Shown here: positions 9,717 through 17,390 of the stretch, piece after piece | Numbering within the stretch: the first letter of the stretch is position 1 | Layout of the letters: every line of letters starts with the position of its first letter | NCBI RefSeq assembly: GCF_026191375.1 | Contig: NZ_JAODTL010000037.1 | Span: 1 to 51,790, forward strand | Direction of reading: 5' to 3' | DNA from: Marinomonas pontica | GTDB lineage: Bacteria > Pseudomonadota > Gammaproteobacteria > Pseudomonadales > Marinomonadaceae | Length of the DNA stretch: 51,790 nt | Notes under the pieces: generated by a model | The model's database searches: none | Told to the model about the DNA's origin: nothing | The model's input: the letters and a program-made list of their open reading frames with translations, nothing else | Translations under genes and position numbers: made by a program

Positions 9717-10330
9717 TGACACGCTATCTTATTTGCAGTCTTATCGCCTTGATGTTGTCTGCCTGTCAAAGCTTCCCAGGATTTGAGCCTAGCATGCCAG
9801 ACTGGTGGGTATCTCCACCGGAGGATAACTCTAAATGGCTATATGGTTTAGGTGAAGGCGCTCATCTCAACGCTGCAAATCAGCAAGCATTATCAAACAT
9901 AGCTGGAAAGCTTCAGACGACTATCAGTGCTTCTTTGTCCCGGCGCACTCAAGAAACAACCATCTCCACATCCGATTACATTGATCGTCAGCTTTCATCT
10001 GAAATAGAAAAAGTCTCCTTAAGCCATTTTGAAATCGTTAAAACAGACACAATTTCTGACCGCGTTATGGTTCTGGTTCGCGTTGATAAAGACGCTTTGG
10101 TTAATAATTGGTCTCGTCAGCTAAATACGATCGAGAATGAATTGGCTAAGCTTTTAGCGAATCAACAAATCAGCCGTTTTCAGTGGTGGGTTGCGACCCG
10201 CCATTTTGTATCGCGAGCTGAGGAAGGCGATAAATTGGCCTCGTTAATATCTGGTCTTACGAGCAAAGATATTACTCCTTATCTTGCTCAGAAGCTTCGT
10301 CATGCTACGTCACAACACCCCTCTCGGTAA
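9716..10330 (+). CDS. LPP20-like lipoprotein, N-terminal part (frameshifted)
   Basis: An outer-membrane-type lipoprotein with a signal peptide ending in the lipobox LSAC (Cys17), followed by an LPP20-like domain that begins PDWWVSPPEDNSKWLYGLGEG and includes the conserved pattern of a 'W..gvG' segment and a 'valV.vdk' strand. A GTG at 9713 is also possible, but the ATG at 9716 gives a TGATG junction with the gene before it. The frame stops at 10330, while a clearly coding frame continues without its own start to 10662. Adding one C to the run at 10318-10321 (CAC CCC CTC TCG) joins the two into one 315-aa protein. I regard the stop at 10330 as a product of a one-base loss. Confidence 0.7.
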   Translation: MTRYLICSLIALMLSACQSFPGFEPSMPDWWVSPPEDNSKWLYGLGEGAHLNAANQQALSNIAGKLQTTISASLSRRTQETTISTSDYIDRQLSSEIEKVSLSHFEIVKTDTISDRVMVLVRVDKDALVNNWSRQLNTIENELAKLLANQQISRFQWWVATRHFVSRAEEGDKLASLISGLTSKDITPYLAQKLRHATSQHPSR

Positions 10331-10662
10331 AGATTAAAGGTGATCGGACGCTGATCAATCGTGCACTTATCGCCGACTTACTCTCGCAAGGTTTAAGAGT
10401 AGACGACTGTAAAAAATGCGACCTTATTATTGATTACGATACCCAGTTTAGTTCAAGCGTTTTGTTTGGTGAGAACATAGTAAAAATGGATTTCGTTGGC
10501 ACGTTAACCGATGGCTCAGGAGTTGTGTCTTCAAGCCATTGGAAGGTCAGTGCCGCTTCAGTTTCTGGATTGGATGTAGGCAAAAATGCCACCCAGTCAA
10601 TGGCTGTTCAGAAAATAAAGGGTGAAGGTCTTTGGAAGGTCTTCGGTATGGAAACTAAATAG
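10322..10662 (+). pseudogene. C-terminal remainder of the frameshifted lipoprotein
   Basis: Continues the LPP20-like gene in the -1 frame: LSVKIKGDRTLINRALIADL onward to GEGLWKVFGMETK and TAG at 10660-10662. No ATG, GTG or ribosome-binding site is present before an internal TTG at 10462, so it cannot readily be an independent gene. The text has the alternating strand/helix look of the second domain found in LPP20/CsgG-type proteins, including the strand CDLIIDYDTQF. The full joined protein would be a two-domain lipoprotein. If the missing base is a sequencing error, 9716-10662 is one intact CDS. Confidence 0.65.
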
Positions 10663-10676
10663 ATAGAGTCTTATAT

Positions 10677-11723
10677 ATGTTCAAGAAAAACGTTCTCCTT
10701 GGTGCAACAATGATGGGTGCCACTTTACTGACTGGTTGTATGGGCGGAAATTTAAAGCCTAAGGATACAACGCCTGTTGTTGTGCCTCATGCTGAAATGG
10801 CACCGACTCAAGAAGAGTTAAAAGCTCAAATGAGTGGTCACGGCTACAAGATTATCCTTTCTCCTGTTGAATACAGCGATGATTACGACAAGGTATTCGC
10901 AAATGATGTATACGATGATATTTCACAGCGACTATTGAAGTCTGGGAACATCGTTGTAGATCGTACGTTGGCCACTAAATTGAAAAGTGAGCTTTTGGCG
11001 GCTGAGGCATCAGGTAAATTTCGCACCTCCGGTCCTGCGGTTGCTGATATTGCCATCATGACCAAAATTGCGAGCGTAAAATACGGCTCAACATTCCATG
11101 AAGCCAACACTTGGCAGGATAAGAAAGGTAAGTACCACAAGTCGGATGCTTACTGTCGTTTTTCCAGCCAAGGTCAGCTGTATGTCCGTGCCTATAAAGT
11201 ACCATCCATGGAACTAATCAATACCTATGAGTATGAAGGCTCATCCAGTTTTTCGACTGATACAACACGTTCTAATTGCCCAATCTCAGAAGCAGCAGCA
11301 AGAGGGCTTATGACTAAAGCATTAAATGATGCGATCAAGTCAGGCTCAGGTGAAACATTAAATGATTTAGCGCCAGCGGCTTACGTTATCGAGCGTAGAG
11401 ACAACGAAGACGCTTCAAAAGCGCTTTTCCGTGTCACGATTGGCAAAAAATCGGGCGCTATGGAAGGGGCTACTGTGAAGTTTTACCGTAAGAAAAGCCA
11501 TATCACTCCAATCACCAATGAGGTTCGTATTGAAAAGTCCTTATTGGGCGAAGGTGAAATGATCGCTGAAGGCATCGACGGTCAAGGCGCTTATGTGTAT
11601 GTGGGCGACGAAGAATTGATCAACGAACTAAAGATCGGAGACATCGCACGATTGGATCATGGAAAGTGTGACGTAGGCGAGTCTGAAGTATTTGGTTCTT
11701 GTGTCAAATTACCAAGCTTTTAA
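10677..11723 (+). CDS. CsgG/LpoB-like lipoprotein
   Basis: A 348-residue lipoprotein with lipobox LTGC (Cys21). The N-terminal domain (about 55-230) has the CsgG/LpoB-type look: YKIILSPVEYSDD, then DVYDDISQRLLKSGNIVVDR, then a strand with VADIAIMTKIASVKYG. A C-terminal domain (about 235-348) follows with several Cys residues (CDVGESEVFGSC near the end) and a repeated TVKFYRK/ITNEVRIEK strand pattern. It is not long enough in the pore region to call a curli-type secretion channel. By family it could be an outer-membrane activator of a peptidoglycan enzyme, which would suit the transglycosylase downstream; that is inference. It lies 14 nt behind the frameshifted lipoprotein. Confidence 0.7.
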   Translation: MFKKNVLLGATMMGATLLTGCMGGNLKPKDTTPVVVPHAEMAPTQEELKAQMSGHGYKIILSPVEYSDDYDKVFANDVYDDISQRLLKSGNIVVDRTLATKLKSELLAAEASGKFRTSGPAVADIAIMTKIASVKYGSTFHEANTWQDKKGKYHKSDAYCRFSSQGQLYVRAYKVPSMELINTYEYEGSSSFSTDTTRSNCPISEAAARGLMTKALNDAIKSGSGETLNDLAPAAYVIERRDNEDASKALFRVTIGKKSGAMEGATVKFYRKKSHITPITNEVRIEKSLLGEGEMIAEGIDGQGAYVYVGDEELINELKIGDIARLDHGKCDVGESEVFGSCVKLPSF

Positions 11724-11735
11724 TATAGGGATATT

Positions 11736-12329
11736 ATGATGCGTTTACTGAAAGCTGGGGTTGTGACGTTATCGGTTTTTGCACTGGCAGGTTGTTCATC
11801 TGTACTTACTAAAGACCTCGTAAATGATGGGTGTAAATATCCAGATAACTTGGATGTAGTGGCCCCAAATTGGGTTTGTAATCATCCAGTCGATGACCTA
11901 GAAATTCAGGCTGTTGGCTATTCTAGGAAGCTAGCATCAGGCCCTGGCATGATGACGGATGTTGCAACAACTGAAGCCAGAGCTCGTTTAACTGGGTATT
12001 TTGCTTCGGAAGTGAAGACGCGCTTGTCTAGACTAACGACCGACAGCCAAACAGAAGAAGGCACGACAAACGCAGATGTTTCTGAACGGATTCAGAAAAC
12101 CTTGGCGACGATGACGCTGACAAAGTCTCGCATTTATCGCACTCAAACGAGCCCCAAGGGCAACATGTATGTCCTAGTCGGTCTCAATAAGGCGGCTTAT
12201 GCGGAAAACATGGAAGCCTTAGTGAACACGGCTTTGAATGATGATTCTCCTGAGCTGTATCGTCAATTCTTGATGGAAGAAAGTGACAAGTCACTGGATC
12301 AAGTCCGTCAGGAGCTCGGCGGTAAATAA
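11736..12329 (+). CDS. LPP20-family lipoprotein
   Basis: A 197-residue lipoprotein with lipobox LAGC (Cys20) followed by an LPP20-like domain: PNWVCNHPVDDLEIQAVGYS at the start, a central helix TEARARLTGYFASEVKTRL, and the closing strand GNMYVLVGLNKAAY. The same ordered elements occur in the lipoprotein starting at 9716, so the two are probably distant paralogues. AGGGAT precedes the ATGATG start. It lies 12 nt after the CsgG/LpoB-like gene and is followed by a strong terminator, so it ends the lipoprotein operon. LPP20-fold proteins include the flagellar outer-membrane protein FlgP, but no flagellar genes are nearby. Confidence 0.75.
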   Translation: MMRLLKAGVVTLSVFALAGCSSVLTKDLVNDGCKYPDNLDVVAPNWVCNHPVDDLEIQAVGYSRKLASGPGMMTDVATTEARARLTGYFASEVKTRLSRLTTDSQTEEGTTNADVSERIQKTLATMTLTKSRIYRTQTSPKGNMYVLVGLNKAAYAENMEALVNTALNDDSPELYRQFLMEESDKSLDQVRQELGGK

Positions 12330-12335
12330 AATGAT

Positions 12336-12363
12336 AAGGGGGCTATTCGTAGCCCCTTTTTTT
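12336..12363 (+). terminator. Strong intrinsic terminator with TTCG loop
   Basis: GGGGCTA (12339-12345) and TAGCCCC (12350-12356) enclose a TTCG tetraloop and are followed by seven T. It closes the lipoprotein operon 7 nt after the stop codon. Confidence 0.92.
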
Positions 12364-12375
12364 GGTGCCTATAAA

Positions 12376-13518
12376 ATGAAAAAAGTTTCTCAATTCGTAC
12401 TGCTTTTTATATGTTTTGGCTCCTTTTCTGTTGGTGCTAGCAGTTATGCCGAATGGAAAGCGAGCCGTCAGACAAGTTATAAAGAGTTTAAAACGCAATA
12501 CCAAGCTCGTTATATGGCGTTTAAGAATAAAGTAACGGGCAAGTGGGGCGATAAAACCGCTCTTTCAGGGCAACACCAATACGTTGTTTACAGTGATGAT
12601 CTCGAACAGCGAACGGTGCTCGATTATGAAAACAATGAAATTATTGTTGAGTCGCTTTCAGATGAGGCGCCTGATGTAGAGCAAGCGCTATTGGCATTGC
12701 AAAATACCTCGGTTAATCAGGCGTTAGCCAATGATCCTGTATTATCCAAAGTGGCGATTAAACACGCGTCTGATTCTTTGTTAAAAAGCATAAGCGATGA
12801 CAGCACACTGGCTGATCTTGCAAAAAATAACACAACAGAAACGGATACGGCTGTTGTGCCTCCTCTTCTACAAAAAATGGGGCAGGGGGCGTCAGATGTG
12901 CCGCAAAGTGCCATAAGCAAACGTATAAGCAGGGTTCGTATCAACTTACCAGAGAATGTGTTCTTAAAAAGAGCGTCGCCATTTATGCCTACAGCGGTGG
13001 CGATGGGTGAGAAATACGATGTAGATAAAAACCTGATTCTTGCTATAGCGCAAACAGAATCGAGTTTTAACCCGTTAGCTCAGTCTCCTATTCCTGCCTT
13101 TGGTCTTATGCAAATAGTGCCAGACTCTGCAGGACTGGATGTGAACCAAATGCTTAATAGCAAAAGTGACAGCCCTGAAGCGTCTTTGCTCTTTCAGCCG
13201 AAAGACAACATCGGCTTCGGAACGGGCTATTTACATTTGCTTGATACTCGATACCTAAAAGATATCAAAGATGAAAGAAGCCGGCTGTATTGTATGATTG
13301 CGGCTTATAATACGGGTGCTGGAAATGTGGCGAGCGTGTTTCACCCTCAGCGTCGCAAGGTCATGAACCCCGCGATAGACGTGATAAACAGCTTATCATC
13401 AGAAGAAGTGTATCAGCGTCTTGTCACCCAGTTGCCTTACAATGAAACTAGAGTGTATTTAAAAAGGTCACAACAGCGTTGGCTCAGTATCAGGCTGCGG
13501 ATCAAGGATAGTCGGTAA
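12376..13518 (+). CDS. MltC-like lytic transglycosylase
   Basis: A periplasmic peptidoglycan-cleaving enzyme of the SLT/lysozyme fold. A signal peptide (MKKVSQFVLLFICFGSFSVG, cleavage near Ala21) is followed by a domain like the N-terminal domain of MltC (YAEWKASRQTSYKEFKTQ, then VVYSDDLEQRTVLDYEN). The C-terminal SLT domain starts at about residue 210, with catalytic Glu228 in AIAQTESSFNP, then AFGLMQIVP and AAYNTGAGNV. Unlike E. coli MltC there is no lipobox Cys, so it is probably soluble. The frame is open further upstream, but that part overlaps the terminator. Only 12 nt separates the terminator from the start, so expression depends on readthrough or on a promoter inside the previous gene. 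Confidence 0.85.
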   Translation: MKKVSQFVLLFICFGSFSVGASSYAEWKASRQTSYKEFKTQYQARYMAFKNKVTGKWGDKTALSGQHQYVVYSDDLEQRTVLDYENNEIIVESLSDEAPDVEQALLALQNTSVNQALANDPVLSKVAIKHASDSLLKSISDDSTLADLAKNNTTETDTAVVPPLLQKMGQGASDVPQSAISKRISRVRINLPENVFLKRASPFMPTAVAMGEKYDVDKNLILAIAQTESSFNPLAQSPIPAFGLMQIVPDSAGLDVNQMLNSKSDSPEASLLFQPKDNIGFGTGYLHLLDTRYLKDIKDERSRLYCMIAAYNTGAGNVASVFHPQRRKVMNPAIDVINSLSSEEVYQRLVTQLPYNETRVYLKRSQQRWLSIRLRIKDSR

Positions 13519-13519
13519 C

Positions 13520-13555
13520 GATGGACTCATTTTCGATTCTGTTCTTGAGTCCATC
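13520..13555. terminator. 10-bp hairpin between convergent genes
   Basis: GATGGACTCA (13520-13529) is repeated inverted at 13546-13555 with a 16-nt loop. It sits between the stops of the MltC-like gene and ubiJ and could serve both strands; the T-run is poor. Confidence 0.5.
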
Positions 13556-13559
13556 TTCG

Positions 13560-14174
13560 TTATTTCGCTAACAACCTCAACCTAGCTTCAGCGCGATCTA
13601 TTAAGGTGCCGAAGCGTTCCATTTCATCGACGAAGTGGTCGAATTCAATTTTGCTTGGCAGAAGTTGGCTGTCGGTTTGTAGATGTTGAACCAGTTGCAT
13701 TCTGGTGCTGGTGGCGAATTCTTTGCTCCAAGACCACTGAGCGCGTAGCAGACGAGCCAAAGCGGCGGCGGATAAATCGCCAATGTGATCAGCAAGCAAT
13801 CCTTCCCAATCCAATTCAAAGTTTTCCATCACTTTATGCAATGTCATCAAGGCTTGAGCGTTGCCCTGAATGCGTAAGTCACCGTCAAAGAAACCATCGC
13901 CTTCGAGCAGTTTCCGGTACGCGGCGCTCGGTCCTTGCACTAGGGTATCTAATCGCGGATCAAGCTCTATCTCTTCTATACTTTCGGGTCTGTTGAGCAT
14001 GACGCCTTGTTCAAGAATGTGAATCTGCAGAATAAAGTCGAAGTCCTCCACGTAAAGAAAGACTTGTTGTCCTGCCAATTTGCTTAGGCGATTTTGGGAA
14101 GGTGTGTCTTGTTTCAGGGCGAGGTTAATGGCGTTTTCAATCGCGCTAAGTGCCGATAATGTCAGTGAACCCAT
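13560..14174 (-). CDS. ubiJ: Ubiquinone biosynthesis accessory factor UbiJ (SCP2 domain)
   Basis: A 204-residue protein with an N-terminal SCP2 sterol-carrier-like domain (about 15-115, including FFDGDLRIQGNAQALMTL) and a C-terminal helical part with WEGLLADHIGDLSAAALARL and a heptad-like tail. UbiJ binds ubiquinone intermediates and scaffolds the soluble Ubi complex. In most gammaproteobacteria it lies between ubiE and ubiB. Both are absent here, and ubiJ instead follows the DUF971 gene of the hslVU operon, which is the same neighbourhood with two genes removed. Start at the ATG at 14174; GAGACG lies upstream. Confidence 0.88.
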   Translation of the reverse strand: MGSLTLSALSAIENAINLALKQDTPSQNRLSKLAGQQVFLYVEDFDFILQIHILEQGVMLNRPESIEEIELDPRLDTLVQGPSAAYRKLLEGDGFFDGDLRIQGNAQALMTLHKVMENFELDWEGLLADHIGDLSAAALARLLRAQWSWSKEFATSTRMQLVQHLQTDSQLLPSKIEFDHFVDEMERFGTLIDRAEARLRLLAK

Positions 14175-14210
14175 AAAAACGTCTCGATCATGGCGGCTTA
14201 AGTGTTGTCA

Positions 14211-14594
14211 CTAAAGCTGGTGGATTTGAATAACAGAAGTGTCCCGTGTTTGCCCTTCTTTTTCAAGACGATCTAGGTACATCTGCCAGAGTTCATCATG
14301 GTTTTTACCAATATTGTAGAGGTATTCCCACGTGTAAAGTCCTGTGTCATGACCATCGTCAAAGGATATTTTGAGCGCATAATTTCCAGCGCCTTCGATA
14401 TTATGGATAGCCACGTTTTTTTTACCGTATTGTAATATCGGCATTTGCAAACCGTGCCCTCGGACTTCCGCAGAGGGTGAGTGAACCCGAAGGTATTCCG
14501 CGCTCAGGCGAAAGCATTGTCCATCCGCAAAAGCGATGGCTAATTCTCGGGATTGTTTGTGGTAGTTGATCGACGTGGGCGCAGGCGTTGCCAT
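14211..14594 (-). CDS. DUF971 protein (butyrobetaine hydroxylase-like N-domain)
   Basis: A 127-residue single-domain protein. The motif RLSAEYLRVHSPSAEVRGHG and the ending DDGHDTGLYTWEYLYNIG are typical of the DUF971 domain, which also forms the N-terminus of gamma-butyrobetaine hydroxylase. The free-standing form has been linked to iron-sulfur metabolism, but I see no Cys cluster here that would settle it. Its place just after hslU is conserved in Pseudomonas and relatives. A strong hairpin lies in the 55-nt gap behind hslU. Confidence 0.9.
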   Translation of the reverse strand: MATPAPTSINYHKQSRELAIAFADGQCFRLSAEYLRVHSPSAEVRGHGLQMPILQYGKKNVAIHNIEGAGNYALKISFDDGHDTGLYTWEYLYNIGKNHDELWQMYLDRLEKEGQTRDTSVIQIHQL

Positions 14595-14610
14595 TGTTTT
14601 GTCCTATGAA

Positions 14611-14629
14611 GCCCCTTCATTGAAGGGGC
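14611..14629 (-). other. 8-bp hairpin between hslU and DUF971 gene
   Basis: GCCCCTTC (14611-14618) and GAAGGGGC (14622-14629) form a GC-rich perfect stem with a 3-nt loop. No T-run follows on the minus strand. It could attenuate transcription or protect the hslVU message from 3' decay. Confidence 0.5.
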
Positions 14630-14649
14630 GTGTTATACGATGAAATCAA

Positions 14650-15972
14650 TTATAGGATGTATTGGCTTAGGTCTTCGTTTTCGGCGATTTCCCCAAGTTG
14701 CTCATCGACATAGGCGGCCGTAATGTCGACGGTTTGATCGTCAGGCATATCACTGGCGGAATAGGACACTTCTTCAAGCAAGCGTTCAAGTACCGTGTGC
14801 AGGCGACGAGCACCGATGTTCTCTGTGCGCTCGTTTACTTGGAAAGCGATCTCAGCAATGCGATGAATGCCTTCCTCGGTGAAGTTCAAATTGATGTTTT
14901 CTGTTTTCGCGAGCGCCACGTATTGCTTCGTGAGAGACGCGCTTGGCTCGACCAGAATACGTTTGAAGTCGTCGACGGTGAGTGCGTCTAGCTCAACGCG
15001 AATAGGTAAGCGACCTTGCAGTTCAGGAATCAAATCCGATGGCTTAGACAGATGAAACGCACCCGATGCGATGAACAAAATGTGGTCGGTTTTGATCATG
15101 CCGTATTTGGTGCTCACCGTACAACCTTCGACTAATGGTAATAGGTCGCGCTGTACACCTTCACGGGACACTTCGCCGCCAGAACGTTCTGAGCTTTTTG
15201 CCACTTTATCGATTTCATCTAAGAACACGATGCCGTTTTGCTCAACCGCTTCTACAGCACGGGCTTTTAACTCTTCTTCATTAACCAGCTTTGCCGCTTC
15301 TTCGTCACGAACTTGGCGCAAGGCTTCTTTGACTTTCAGCTTGCGTTTTTTCGTCTTTTGAGAACCGAAGCTAGAAAACATGTTTTGCAACTGGCTGGTC
15401 ATTTCTTCCATACCAGGTGGCGTCATGATTTCGACACCCATTGGCGAGTCGGCGACATCAATGTCGATTTCTTTGTCGTCCAGTTGGCCTTCGCGTAACT
15501 TTTTACGGAATGTCTGACGTGTGCTGTTGTCTGCTAATTCAGGGTCACCGCCACGAGCGGGTGGCAATAGCACATCAAGAATGCGGTCTTCAGCAGCGTC
15601 TTCGGCTTTGTGACGCAGCTTGGCTGTTTCTTGTTCGCGCAGCATTTTGATCGCCATTTCGACCAGGTCACGAATAATGGATTCCACATCGCGGCCGACG
15701 TAACCGACTTCGGTAAACTTGGTGGCTTCGATTTTGATAAAAGGCGCATTAGACAATTTTGCTAAGCGGCGAGCGATTTCGGTTTTACCTACGCCCGTGG
15801 GGCCAATCATCAAAATATTTTTTGGTGTCACTTCTGCGCGCATGTCTTCAGGCAGCTGCATGCGACGCCAACGGTTGCGCAGCGCAATCGCCACGGCACG
15901 TTTTGCTTTTTGTTGGCCAATGATGTGATTGTCTAAGGCGTTAACCGTCTCTCTTGGGGTCATGCTACTCAT
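14650..15972 (-). CDS. hslU: HslU ATPase of the HslUV protease
   Basis: A Clp/AAA+ unfoldase that feeds substrates to HslV. The 440-residue protein has Walker [12 protein letters not shown] (about 55-65), Walker [10 protein letters not shown] (about 247-255), the intermediate I domain between them, and the C-terminal tail SQYIL, which in this family docks into HslV. The frame is open upstream to 16062, but that would overlap hslV. The ATG at 15972 ([10 protein letters not shown]) has GAAGAGAA upstream and gives nearly the E. coli length of 443. It shares a transcript with hslV. Confidence 0.97.
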   Translation of the reverse strand: MSSMTPRETVNALDNHIIGQQKAKRAVAIALRNRWRRMQLPEDMRAEVTPKNILMIGPTGVGKTEIARRLAKLSNAPFIKIEATKFTEVGYVGRDVESIIRDLVEMAIKMLREQETAKLRHKAEDAAEDRILDVLLPPARGGDPELADNSTRQTFRKKLREGQLDDKEIDIDVADSPMGVEIMTPPGMEEMTSQLQNMFSSFGSQKTKKRKLKVKEALRQVRDEEAAKLVNEEELKARAVEAVEQNGIVFLDEIDKVAKSSERSGGEVSREGVQRDLLPLVEGCTVSTKYGMIKTDHILFIASGAFHLSKPSDLIPELQGRLPIRVELDALTVDDFKRILVEPSASLTKQYVALAKTENINLNFTEEGIHRIAEIAFQVNERTENIGARRLHTVLERLLEEVSYSASDMPDDQTVDITAAYVDEQLGEIAENEDLSQYIL

Positions 15973-16042
15973 TGATGAATTCTCTTCTATGTTCTTGAAT
16001 GCTACGTTCTTGAATGATGGTTGCGTCGCTTTTTGGAAAACC

Positions 16043-16594
16043 TTATTTAGACTGGTCTTCAAGCTGCGGGTCGATGGTGATGTCTTCTATGGTCAAACTG
16101 TGGTTGGTGAACACACAAATGTCCGCGGCGATGTTGAGGCTTTTCTCAACGATCTCTTTGGCCGATAACTCTGTGTTATCAATCAAGGCGCGAGCGGCCG
16201 CTTCGGCAAAGTTACCACCAGAGCCAATGGCCAATGCGCCGTGTTGTGGCTCAACCACATCGCCAGTGCCCGTGATGATCAGCGTGCTTTCTTTGTTAGC
16301 AACGATCAGCATGGCTTCTAATTTGCGTAACGCGCGGTCGGATCGCCAATCTTTAGCGAGATCTACCGCGGCGCGCACAAGATGCCCTTGGTGCTTTTCA
16401 AGCTGGCCTTCAAAGCGTTCGAACAGTGTAAATGCGTCGGCTGTACCGCCAGCAAAGCCAGCAATGACTTCACCTCGATACAAACGACGCACTTTACGTG
16501 CATTGCCTTTCATCACAGTGTTGCCTAAAGATACTTGCCCATCGCCGCCTACGACGACTTGGTTGCCTTTGCGTACAGTAAGAATCGTTGTCAT
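16043..16594 (-). CDS. hslV: HslV peptidase subunit
   Basis: A proteasome-like threonine peptidase that forms a double hexamer capped by HslU. The N-terminus MTTILTVRK exposes the catalytic Thr after Met removal. [20 protein letters not shown] and [18 protein letters not shown] follow the E. coli sequence closely, and the 183-residue length is typical (E. coli 176). GGGAG lies 6 nt before the ATG. It is the first gene of the operon, and a sigma-32 promoter lies 27 nt upstream. Confidence 0.97.
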   Translation of the reverse strand: MTTILTVRKGNQVVVGGDGQVSLGNTVMKGNARKVRRLYRGEVIAGFAGGTADAFTLFERFEGQLEKHQGHLVRAAVDLAKDWRSDRALRKLEAMLIVANKESTLIITGTGDVVEPQHGALAIGSGGNFAEAAARALIDNTELSAKEIVEKSLNIAADICVFTNHSLTIEDITIDPQLEDQSK

Positions 16595-16620
16595 GGTCTA
16601 CTCCCGTTTCGATACTAACG

Positions 16621-16648
16621 AAATGGGGGCGAGCGGTCGGATTTCAAG
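16621..16648 (-). promoter_or_regulatory. Sigma-32 heat-shock promoter of hslVU
   Basis: On the minus strand CTTGAAA (16642-16648) is followed after a 13-nt spacer by CCCCATTT (16621-16628). Both match the sigma-32 consensus CTTGAAA / CCCCATNT essentially perfectly. Transcription would start about 20 nt before the hslV start codon. hslVU is a known heat-shock operon in E. coli. Confidence 0.85.
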
Positions 16649-16713
16649 CGAGGATTGCACACAGAGAAGGCTTTCATTTTCTGTATGCAATCTGGACGAT
16701 TATCTGAAAGTGG

Positions 16714-17325
16714 TTATTGGTCTTTTTTGACTTTATAGGAGTAAGACGAGATGTCCATGGACACGAGTTTGTCTTCCGCGCGGTTCATTTTCGAACGAGA
16801 TTCATAAGGGCCAAGCACGACGCGATACCAAGGTTGATCACCTTGGCCAATGGTTTTGCGAATATTGGTCTCAACCATGCCAGACAGAATCAGTTTGGCG
16901 CGCATGCGATCGGCGTCTTCTGGGTTTCTGAATGAAGCAGCTTGTAGCATGTAGTAGAAGTCTTGTTCGCCACGAGGTGTGGATTGATAAGCATCGACAT
17001 GACTGGTATCCACTTCACTGTTTTGCAGTATTTGGTAGAACTCAAAGGTGTCTTTCTTAGGGACGCCCTTTGTGGTTTCTTCGACTTTTTTTGGCGCTGC
17101 TGGTTTGGGCTTTTGTGCGACTTTGGGTTTTTCTACCGGTGCGGGTGCCGCTTTGGGGGCCACTTGATTGAGCTGTGTGAGTGCGTAAATAAATGCAATC
17201 AAAATCGCGGGAACCAGCAGCCACAACCACCATGCTGTTTTGCGTTTTTGTGGTGGGGGTGTTCTTCGTGTCGCCCCTTTTCTTGGGCGACTTCCTTTTG
17301 CTGCAATCTGGATCGGGTTAAACAT
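16714..17325 (-). CDS. FtsN-like SPOR-domain cell-division protein
   Basis: A 203-residue bitopic inner-membrane protein. A basic cytoplasmic N-terminus (KGATRRTPPPQKRKTAWW) leads to one membrane span (about 32-52), a Pro/Lys/Ala-rich periplasmic linker (APAPVEKPKVAQKPKPA), and a C-terminal SPOR domain (about 122-200: YYMLQAASFRNPEDADRMRA, then WYRVVLGPY). SPOR domains bind denuded septal peptidoglycan. The same architecture and place between priA/argS and hslV is known in Pseudomonas, where the protein is treated as an FtsN homologue. It is shorter than E. coli FtsN (319). Confidence 0.88.
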   Translation of the reverse strand: MFNPIQIAAKGSRPRKGATRRTPPPQKRKTAWWLWLLVPAILIAFIYALTQLNQVAPKAAPAPVEKPKVAQKPKPAAPKKVEETTKGVPKKDTFEFYQILQNSEVDTSHVDAYQSTPRGEQDFYYMLQAASFRNPEDADRMRAKLILSGMVETNIRKTIGQGDQPWYRVVLGPYESRSKMNRAEDKLVSMDISSYSYKVKKDQ

Positions 17326-17390
17326 AATTTGGGCTTTTGGGTATCGTATAAATAGGGCGCTGAATGAGTGTGCACATTATGCGTGCAAGA

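Noticed and set aside
10311..10330. Programmed -1 ribosomal frameshift in the lipoprotein gene
   Set aside because: No X-XXY-YYZ slippery heptamer and no clear downstream pseudoknot; loss of one C is simpler and matches three other genes in the window.
15973..16062. 30-residue N-terminal extension of HslU
   Set aside because: It would overlap the end of hslV and is not found in the family; the start at 15972 has a ribosome-binding site and gives the normal length.
16014..16730. Long plus-strand frame of 238 codons opposite hslV
   Set aside because: It is antisense to the well-conserved hslV and its promoter region, and its protein is rich in Ser, Arg and Pro with no recognisable domain.
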